From the NCBI GenBank assembly GCA_029204225.1, contig CM055100.1, forward strand, positions 55,571,278 through 55,635,277: a stretch of 64,000 bases of DNA. Direction: 5' to 3'. Source of the DNA: Diphasiastrum complanatum. Lineage: Eukaryota; Streptophyta; Lycopodiopsida; Lycopodiales; Lycopodiaceae. Positions 55,560 to 64,000 of the stretch are shown one piece after another. Under the pieces are notes generated by a model that searched no databases, was not told the DNA's origin, and worked only from the letters and a program-made list of their open reading frames with translations. The stretch's first letter is position 1; each line of letters begins with the position of its first letter. The translations under genes and the position numbers were made by a program.

Positions 55560-57285
55560 AATAATAGATTAATAGAACAAAGTGAGAGACTCACTTCTAC
55601 AAATTATGGTACATGGAAAGTGAGGATAGATTCCATTCTTGTACTTCAAGAACTAATAGATATAGTGAATGGAAATGAGGAGGAGCCTACTAATCCTTAA
55701 GAAATTCCCAAATTCAAGAAAAGAGCACATGTTGCTCTTCATGTTTTAAAGCTAAATGTCTCTAATGAAGTTCTAAGAGAGATTAGCTCTTGTGTCAATG
55801 CTCAAGAAGCATGGACTACTCTTCAATACATTTATGAGTCTAAAAACACTTCAAGAGTCCTTACTCTAAGAAATTTCAAAGTTTTCAAAGTTTTCAAAGA
55901 AAGGATGAAAGTGCTTTATCCTATGTTTTTAGAGTCAAGGATCTCCATAAAGATCTTTGTGCATAGATCATTCTATCAAATCCAAAGAAATTGTTCAAGT
56001 TATTTTGAATGGATTAAGTGAGGATTTTGATATCATTGTTCAATCTTATGTAATTAAAGAGGACTTACCCTCTTTAGAAGCCTTACAAGGAGTCTTGATA
56101 GCTGAGGATATAGGCATCAAACTCGAGTGGCAAGATTTGAGAGATTGTCTCTCAAGGATGGAGGAAGTGATCAAGCACTCTTCACCAAATCCAAGGAGAA
56201 GAGAAAAGACAAGAAGAATGGCAAGAGCTCCAAGGACAACACAAAAGCAACAGAGAAGACATCCGAGGAGGAACCAAGCTCATCCAATGTGAAGAAGAAC
56301 AAGTACAAGGTTACTTGTTTCTCATGTGGCAAGAAGGGGCATTTTGCCTCCCAATGCTACAAAAGGAAAAAGCAAGCCAACATCACTTGTGAAGATGAAT
56401 CTCCTTGTGACAAAGAAGATTCACTTATGATGTCTAACTTTTCATCTTCCTCTTTCAAGCATTCTAATGTATGGTGGCTAGATACTGGTGCCTCATCCCA
56501 CATGAGTAGTGATAAAAACTCTTTTTGTAATCTTGTACTATACAAAGGACCTAGAAGTTATATATCTATAGAAAATGATGAGGAATGTATGATAGAAGGC
56601 ATAGGAAGCATATCTCTAGATAAGCTTGATCTCAATGATGTGCTCTATGTTCCTAGTTTGACTAAAAATCTAATAGGTGTAGGCCAACTCAATGATGATG
56701 GTCTACAAGTAGATTTTAAAGATGGTACTTGCTTGATCACAAAAGATGATGATATAATAGCATCATGTTCTCATTTTGGAAGGTTATTCAAGCTTGATGG
56801 AAATGGAAATGCTAATCTTTGCTCGGATATTGTGCTACAAGGAAAGCTTTCAAATGAAGATCTATGGCATAGGAGGTTAGGCCATCCCAACTCCAAGGCC
56901 ATGCAATCTATGTGCAAGTTGGAGCTAGCTCATGGTTTACCTAAGTCCATGATCAAGGAGCCAAGTCCTTGTGATGCATGTGCATTGGCCAAATCACATG
57001 CAAGGCCACATCAAAGATCAACCATCAAGTCCAAAGCACCTTTGGAACTCATCCATAGTGACATCCATTTCTCATCCACCAAGAGCAAGGGTGGAGCTAC
57101 ATGTTTTATAACATTTATTGATGATTACTCACGTTTTTGTTGGGTTTACCTCTTATCTTTTAAAGCACTTGCATATGACACTTTTGTGAAGTTCAAAGCT
57201 TTTGTTGAGAATCACCTATCTTGTAAAATTTAAGCTTTGAGAAGTGATAATGGAGGTGAATACATCTCCACAAAGTTCATAAACT
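55560..57285 (+). pseudogene. Ty1/copia gag, protease and integrase start
   Basis: Gag begins near YGTWKVRIDSILVLQELIDI, with frameshifts to about 56130. One long frame (56127-57233) then has the knuckle CFSCGKKGHFASQC, protease WWLDTGASSHMSS, VLYVPSLTKNLIGVGQL, GAG-pre-integrase LWHRRLGHPNSKAMQSM with CDACALAKSHARP, and integrase LIHSDIHFSSTKSKG and FIDDYSRFCWVYLLSF. After a TAA at 57231 it reads LRSDNGGEYISTKF and ends abruptly near 57285, before the catalytic E. The frame is otherwise well kept. Confidence 0.92.
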
Positions 57286-57935
57286 TTTGAAATGATTTTT
57301 GTGAGGAGAGAGGAGGGATGTAGGGAGGGGTATGGAAAAAAAAAGAAAAAGGAATCGCAAAGGGTGGCCCCTCGCATCTTGCGAGCGTGGGCCACACATA
57401 TGGTCGTTTGGCCCCAGTACCCTCCTGATCACAAGTTTTTTTTTTTTAAAAGCTGCCCGGACGCCACGTGTCCAAGCAGCCAATCATAATCCCATACGCG
57501 TTTTTGCAAGCTAACTAGAAGGGAATATATACAGAAACCCACCTAGTTGCTTGCATGTGTGCGCCTGGGTGCCTGGTGCCACCTGCCCAGACTGTGGCTG
57601 CCCGGTGCCGCCCGTGCGTTGCCCAGGACCATGGCCCGGCGCTGTGGGGGCCCGCGTCCACTCGCCAAAAATTTAAGTGCCCCAAAATGTGGCGGGCATC
57701 CCCGTGCGGACACGCGTGAGGCGCTGGGGGCACCGGGGCCAGATCCCTCCCACGCTTGATGCTGCAGGTGTTTTGCATTCTTCTCTTATGCTCGCTTGAT
57801 GCTGCAACGAGAAAAAGTTGTTTTGCATTCTTCTCTTATTCTTCCATAGCCAGAAAGGACGAGTTTTGGGCAAGTAGCCGAACTCAGACACTGTACTTTG
57901 AAAGAGAAAACGTTTTTCGCATCCAAGAAGTTCCG
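57286..57935 (+). promoter_or_regulatory. Orphan promoter-like, GC-rich block
   Basis: On the plus strand a G-box CACGTG (57465-57470), CCAAT (57480-57484) and AATATATA (57524-57531) are spaced as in a plant core promoter. A very GC-rich segment follows to about 57750. A 54-codon ATG frame (57556) gives a C/P/A-rich peptide of no known family. At 57753-57840 a 40-47-bp unit (CGCTTGATGCTGCA ... TTTTGCATTCTTCTCTTAT) occurs twice. It may be an LTR from a different family or the start of a non-coding transcript. Confidence 0.4.
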
Positions 57936-58650
57936 TCAGACATTCTGGGTGCAGGGTATTAGTAGTAGTATCATTGAAGATAATAGAGTAAAACTCCACC
58001 TTCTGTGTTCCTCTACTTTTGAACTGAGCATAGGCACTGATGAAGCCACAGCTTCCTCCGCTTCTATGAGCTCAATGGGGTTCTGATCACATGCTATGTC
58101 TGTTGTAGCTACACTTATTGTTTCTTCTGTGCCTATGAAGTTACTCAAGGACTTATTTTGGTCATTTATGTATGTGGGGTATTTATCCTTTGGAGCTTGA
58201 GGATCTGTTTTATCATCCAAAATTGAATCTGTAACATTTTCAGAGAGGTCCTTAATGATATCAAAAACTAGTTCAGAAGGATCCTATAAGTCCAAAGTTT
58301 CAATGGTGGAGATGGCAAGAGGATCCTCTTGCGTTTATGTTGCACGTTCTATTGGTATGAGTTTTGGTTCTTCCATTTAAATACAACACTGGATTCTTTG
58401 TGTGAATCCTCCAGAACCTCTGCTATTTCTGATTTCGATTCATCTGGGAAAGCGGTTGAGTAATTGCCTCCTGAGGCTTGTTCTTCTGTTGCTTCTGTTT
58501 ATATTCCCATCTTGAGCTGTGTGGTGCACCCACAGGAGGAGTTTTCATCTGATGCCATTTTTTTATCATGACGTTTCTACATCTTGTATCAGTTTTTCTT
58601 CAGCATCAGCCTTCTTTTTGTTTGAGGCTTCTAAGTGGTTAGTTAAAAAT
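57936..58650 (-). other. Unidentified minus-strand frames
   Basis: A frame near 57936-58260 encodes an acidic, T/S/I-rich segment (SLSNFIGTEETISVATTDIA). Upstream pieces to 58650 are open only in parts. No known domain. It may be exonic or a relic; I cannot decide. Confidence 0.25.
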
Positions 58651-60714
58651 CATAAAATCAAGATGAGATATTTCGAAATATTTTACAGTAGAATAATCTG
58701 AACTTGCAAACCAAGAAGTTGACCAAGTTTGAATTGATGTAGTTCCCATGCACTTGTGACTATGGTTTACAGTTTTTCCTTTCAAGTCCTTTCTAATGTG
58801 CTTGCATCAGCTGCGCATTGCCGAGGATATGTTGATTTCAATTCCTCTTTTGTTGTTGGTTATGTACATCCTTAAGGGAACCACATTTAACTTTTGATTT
58901 GCAACCGATACCTATATTAACATGTACTACTTCTCCAATGCTGCTCTAGCTCAGCCACAATAGAGTATTTTGGAGCTAGACAACTAATCTCTGACTCTAA
59001 AATTTTCATTGTTGATTTCAAATTGTCAAGTGTGTCTTGTGCATCTTGAAACTAGGGGATCCTAGTTGAGAATCAATTATTGGTCTAATAAAGATCTTGG
59101 ATGTCACTGAAGTCTAAATGGGATTAACCTCTTCAACATAAGTGAACTTCATTTCAAAATTGAATTCCTATATGAATAAATACCATTTGGAATTACATCC
59201 TCTCAATTTAACGAAAATCACAAACCTACTTAAGGATTGATGGTCTTCCAACATTGTAATAGATTCGCTTACAAATTATCATGACATAAATTCTCGTTAA
59301 TGGATTACTTACATTGAGAAGAGTCCAACAACTTTTTCTTAAAAAAAAAATCAATCTACCATTTTGAAGTAGGTCTCCTATAATCCATATTCAATAGCAT
59401 GCACTTTTGTTAAAAGAACTTACATCATGCAAATTGTGTATTGTAAGTACATCTCTTCAAGGCCTAAAAGTTTGGTTTGTTTCATCATCCACAGAAGTTG
59501 GAACATGTTTACTTGGATCAACCACACACGAAATATCTCATGTAGAACCACAACACTTGAAGCCTTAAAAAATCAATTTGTTTCATAATTTATGAAGTGG
59601 TACATTGACATTGTTGCGTCTATTGCTTTCCTCAATCATATGCATAGATTTTTTTAGAGGCAATGTATTGTGAGCATATGCTCTTAGAAGGGCTATGAAA
59701 GAATCTCGTAACCCAAGAACGGGCTTTCTTTAACTAGCGATCTTAGGAATAGATGACCATCTTACCTTCCAAACCTAATCGTAATCTACCAATAACAAAT
59801 AATTAGCTAATGTTATCTGAGGTCATAAACGGTTATTTGAAAAATCTACATATAGAATAGAACTCCTATTTTAAAATGTTGCAAAAGAACCAAAGATGCA
59901 AGGGTCCCACTATAGATGAGTATGTCGTTATGACTAGACCACCTAAAACTTTCTTACTATGTATAAACAACATCATCTCGTCATATTATCATGTGTAAGG
60001 GCCTAATATCAAGTTGCCAACCTAGTAGAAGAATGCCAAAATTGGCGTGTTGGCTTAGATGTAAAGAGACATTACAAACAACAACAAAAGCATGAGGGGT
60101 GACACATGCTTAGGACCCAAGGAAACATGCTTGCACTAAGGCTGGCCCCAAATTTTGGCATGTGGAAAGAGAGAATCTGGTTTTGTAGCCTTGTTCTCAC
60201 TAGTGGCTTTCTAAAACATTTCTCCTTATTGTGTTCTATATAGTTGAGGTGGTTGGTTGGAGATAGAAATGACTCCTACTTTTGGCCCATGGATGGCTCG
60301 GATTTTGGGGATTGCACTTTACACGTTGGGTTTTTTTCTTGTTTGACAAGCCTTAATCAATATTAATATATTCTAGATAGATTTAGATACAAGAAATAAA
60401 CAATCCCAAGGTGGCCGTGACTTTTAGATAGAAGTGGGTTCACCACCATTTTTGCCACCATTTATGGGAGTATTGTCCCAAGTAGCAGGAAACTTGAAAG
60501 AGATTATGCTCCAAATAAGTTAAGTGGCAATGCACTCTTTAGAATAAATGGGCATGACTTTCCATGTCATTATCATAGAGGGGACAAGATTGATTGTCTA
60601 AGAAAGGAAGCTTTGGTTTGAGCGGTAAGCATGAAGCAATAAACATCAAAGAGCAGGACTACGTGTTTTTTGAAATCTTTGTATAAGAATATGGGATTGT
60701 GGGAACTACTATTG
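58651..60714. other. 2 kb AT-rich DNA, nothing recognised
   Basis: Short frames only. No repeat or LTR edge stands out. Confidence 0.45.
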
Positions 60715-60775
60715 GCACTTTCTTTTCTTTTTCTTTTTCTTTTTTTTTCTTTTTTTTTTTTGAGAGGGGGGGGTT
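60715..60775. repeat. CTTTTT-rich tract followed by a G run
   Basis: A pyrimidine run of CTTTTT units changes directly into GAGAGGGGGGGG. Confidence 0.85.
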
Positions 60776-61379
60776 TGGTGGGGTGTTTCTCGGTGTTATA
60801 GATATCTTTGATTCTGAGAAAGATGATACCCTCGCTGGTGGTAAAATAAATTCACATTTTAAATGCAAGGGGGTCTTTGAGACTTCAAAGAGCATATTTT
60901 AGCAAGAGACAAGTCTTCAATGGCCCCAAAAGGGCAAACTTCAAAATGCAACAAGCCTTCAATGGTCTTGAATGATGAATTTTGAGTGAGGTTTACCACA
61001 CAATGTATTTTTATGTGGCTTGAAGAAGGAATTTCAAGAGTGATTTCACCCATAGGACAACATTCACAATTAGAATGGTATCACATACGTCATCTCAAAC
61101 TCAAGTGGATGAACCACAAGCCAAAATCTTATCCACTATGCTTTCATTGAATGGTATAGAAGAATATTTACAAATTTTGGAACATGAAAATTTAGAAAAA
61201 TATTCACATTCAAAATGTTGAAGTAAACAAAAAATTGGCAATCTTATTTTTCCCCAACTTCTTGTTAGATGGCAAAAGAAACTACCGAAATTAGACCTAA
61301 GAAAGATTTTAAAATATAAACAAAATAGTCATTACTAGCAAAACCAGTGGTTCCTTGATTACAACCATTTGTTTGTTGG
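60776..61379. other. AT-rich spacer
   Basis: No gene recognised. Confidence 0.4.
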
Positions 61380-61568
61380 TGCTTGGACAAGTGCCTTCCC
61401 TGCAAGGAGGGCCCTCAGACGAGGCCTTCCACCCCATGTAAAATCACTTTTGACATTTTAACAAAGGAAATGTAGCAGCTTCACAAAACGTAATCTGTGA
61501 GCCAAATTTTTTTATGGCAAAATTCTTTACTCGCACCTTCCGCTCGAAAGGTGCATGTAAATACATTT

Positions 61569-61628
<60 letters not shown>

Positions 61629-61770
61629 TTCACGTTGGGGAAGGGTCGGCTCCTCGGCCCTTCCGCCCTCAGAAGGCTTTGCACCCTCAGGCATCCACCC
61701 TCGAGCGTAGAGCCTTCCCGGGCAGAAGGGCCTCGAAGCCGGACCTTCCCCCTGCAATTTTTTCAATGAC
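61380..61770. repeat. GC-rich repeat island split by (AT)n
   Basis: Short direct and inverted motifs (CCTTCC, GGAAGGG, AAGGGTCGG, CTCGAGCG, GGCAGAAGGG) crowd around an (AT)n tract at 61576-61625 in otherwise AT-rich DNA. It could be a MITE or fold-back element, but I see no clear terminal repeats. Confidence 0.5.
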
Positions 61771-62603
61771 GACTTTAATTATAATTGTAGTTTATTGTTT
61801 TCGAGAATGTACTAAAGTTCTCCCACATATACATAAATCCGACGTATGTGATCTTTACTCATACAAAGAGACTTTATTTTATTAATGATGAAATAAATTC
61901 TATAAAAAATATACCTGTATGTATATTCCATAAAGTAAACCTACTTAAAATGCGTTCTAACCAAGGCAGGGCCATGTGGCCTCAGCCACTTTCCTCTTGT
62001 TTTATTTGAACTTGCAAAACTTCAGAATGAAGAAACTGAAAAAAAATTACAAAGAAACAAAACTTCACCAATGAGAAATTGAAGTGCTTCTCTCTCACTT
62101 GGAAAAATCTACAAGAAATTTTTTAAAATTCTAGATAGTCTGACCCATCTCCACTAATTTGATCATAACTTTCTCAATATTGATCAAAATCACAAAAAAT
62201 CAATACCTCTAAAAAGCAAACAAGCTCTATCAGCCTATAGTATCAGATAAATGATTGCATGGGATTCGATAGGTTGAATTAACCACAGAACAGGCCTGAA
62301 AATTTTGAAGAAAGAAAACTAGCAAAACTAGAGCTAGGAATCAAGAATTGTCATAACTCTTTGGATACTAATCCAAATGACCTGCCATATAGATCATATC
62401 AAAGCTAAGACAATGCTCTAAAATCTTATGTAAAGAAACTTGAAGTAAAAACTCAAATCAAATCTGAAAAATTGAAACAAAGTGAAATGAAAATTCTAAT
62501 CACCTATTTGGACAGCTTTGGGAAAGTGCAAAAACTTTTGCATCTCTTACCCAAATGGCTTGCAAATTGGTGAAAATGAAAGCTAAAACAAAGCTCTACA
62601 AAG
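61771..62603. other. AT-rich DNA, nothing recognised
   Basis: Probably the remains of the copia body to the right or unrelated spacer; no motif seen. Confidence 0.4.
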
Positions 62604-63340
62604 TTATTGAATCAAATTAGAGATGAAAATGAAATTGAATGTCAAATTGATCTGAACAGACCTGAAAAATTCAAAGTCTTTTTCAACTATTTGACACACA
62701 CTAAGAATGTTAGTAGTAATGGAAGGTTTGAACAAAAAATTACTCAAAGGAGCATTCCTATTTGTGGATGAGAGAAAAATAGTAATAGTACCAATTCCCC
62801 TGATAACAACTTTACCATCATTGGCCATGTTGATGACTTTTTTTCTCCTTCACAAGGCACCAAAGAAGTGCAGTACTCTTTGTGACATGTCATATGAAAG
62901 TTCACTTCACTATCAATCCACCATGGATCAATATTTCCATCATTGGTTAGCAAACAAAAAACATAAAAAACGAATCACTTGAATTTTGTTCGTCAACACC
63001 ATCGTCATTAAAAGTGAAATTGTCTTGTTTCTCACCTTGATCTCTTTTCTTCTTGAAGCACTCACTAGCAAAATTTCCTTTGTCTCCACAATAGAAACAT
63101 TTTAGCCTAGATCTACCTTTCTTCTTGCCGACAAAAGTAAGGCTCACATTGATCTTGTCCTTTAGAACACTTGCTTTTTCCCTTGCGCTTGAACTTGCCC
63201 TTTGAGAACATAGTCTCCTCCTCCCCAACTTGAGATATGGAAGTGGATCCTCGTAGCCAATCCAACATATAGAATTGATGACACTTTAACAGCACATAAT
63301 CAATCACAAATTTTTGCACTCTTCTAAGATTTAACCACAC
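62604..63340 (-). pseudogene. Ty1/copia gag end and protease, degenerate
   Basis: Minus strand: a knuckle CFYCGDKGNFASECFKKKRD in which the histidine is replaced by N, a basic region before it (FKRKGKSKCSKGQ), then protease IDPWWIDSEVNFHMTCHKEY (DSGAS changed to DSEVN) and IRGIGTI followed by FKPSITTNILSVCQIVEK. The rest of pol is absent to the left. The gag N-terminus is missing between here and the primer site at 63703. Confidence 0.82.
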
Positions 63341-63702
63341 TCTTTAAAGTCCAAAAACTTCAAAATCAAGAGATCCTATCAACTTTCGAGTTTTCACAAA
63401 ATGCATATATTGAATCACACAAATTCTACATGCAAAAGCTAGGAACTAGATATAGAATATTGAAGAGTGATGCATCCTCTTTCTTATGCAATTAAACTTG
63501 CCACAATACAACAATAAGGGAAGGAAATCAGCCTACTACAAGTGTTTTGACCTAAATTGAGCTTTGGATCACAAAGATCCCTTTTCTACACTCAAAAATG
63601 CTTAATTTTGACAAGGAACCACTCTAGCACACTCTAGAATGGATGGCACCTCCCAATCACTCACTAGAATTGGCTTCTCCTCCAAATATAGCCTACAACA
63701 AA

Positions 63703-64000
63703 GCTTTGATACCATGTGAAAAAAAAGTAGATCACAAAGATCTAATTATGCCCTTTGATCTTTAGCTAATTTGTAGAGCAAATTAGCTTCATTACCAATG
63801 TGAGAAATCATGCATCAACTACACATAGAAGATGGAAACTCAATAAGAACTTGTCATAAACACTTAGATATCATATGCTATTATCTCTGTTTGTAAGACA
63901 GTCATACAATGTCAGTACTTAGAAGTGTGGATTCATATACATAAGAAAATCAACATTCTACACACAAAAATTCACTACATCACCACCAATATGCAAGAGA
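63703..64000 (-). mobile_element. Copia primer site and 5' LTR, running off the right edge
   Basis: On the minus strand TGGTATCAAAGC (63714-63703) follows an LTR ending ...TTTTTTTTCACA at 63715. The LTR continues at least to 64000. It belongs with the gag-protease at 62604-63340. Its first bases, read on the plus strand, resemble the LTR at 3115. Confidence 0.75.

Noticed and set aside
60240-60360. Possible coding similarity around GRNDSYFWPMDG-like peptides
   Set aside because: No family match I can name and no extended frame.

Overview
The window looks like nuclear DNA of a land plant, packed with transposons. The signs are Ty3/gypsy elements with a C-terminal chromodomain, several Ty1/copia lineages primed by initiator-Met tRNA sites, DUF659/BED-type hAT transposase genes with short GT-AG introns, telo-box and CCAAT/TATA promoter motifs, and very long (CT)n/(GA)n tracts. 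I see no confident host gene, no tRNA or rRNA gene and no CRISPR. The species cannot be told from this. The Penelope-like relic and the repeat-rich, gene-poor layout would suit a fern, gymnosperm or other large plant genome, but that is inference.

1-16.2 kb is a nested stack. A hAT transposase gene on the minus strand (12171-15030) was entered in its last exon by a 5'-truncated LINE (minus; pieces at 11590-12170 and 1232-1516). The LINE was split by a Ty3/gypsy composite (1517-11589) flanked by the 5-bp repeat GAGGG, and was also entered at 1231 by a Ty1/copia element that leaves the left edge. The composite has a plus-strand copy with an internal inversion and an inserted copia LTR. A nearly intact minus-strand copy sits inside the plus copy's 3' LTR between CCAGT repeats. 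A second hAT fragment follows at 15575-16196.

16.5-21.5 kb holds the best preserved unit, a full-length LINE (16533-21391) lying exactly between two (CT)n tracts. It has a GC-rich repeated 5' UTR, an ORF1p with a coiled coil, an APE-type endonuclease and a complete reverse transcriptase with a CCHC finger. ORF1 and the endonuclease share one frame and are separated only by a UAG. The endonuclease and RT are joined by an A8 tract with an ATGA overlap. The C-terminus carries a canonical PIP-box and a second PIP-like motif.

21.7-32 kb has the RG-rich tail of another hAT gene, inverted gypsy GPY/F modules, a broken gypsy RT, a tandemly duplicated W-box region, a copia-type LTR with PBS, and an Athila/Tat-like gypsy with PBS and gag. 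32-39 kb is mostly non-coding with three repeat families: ~0.77-kb tandem units, ~0.2-kb units and a ~25-bp minisatellite. 39-48 kb carries two internally deleted copia elements and one decayed integrase. 50.6-51.2 kb holds a degenerate Penelope-like RT. 52-57.3 kb has a gypsy relic and a copia arranged as RT-RNaseH followed by gag-PR-IN. 57.3-64 kb has an orphan promoter-like GC-rich block, AT-rich DNA and a copia element running off the right edge.

Almost everything coding here is retrotransposon machinery in different states of decay. The fresh-looking parts are the LINE and the minus-strand gypsy copy.
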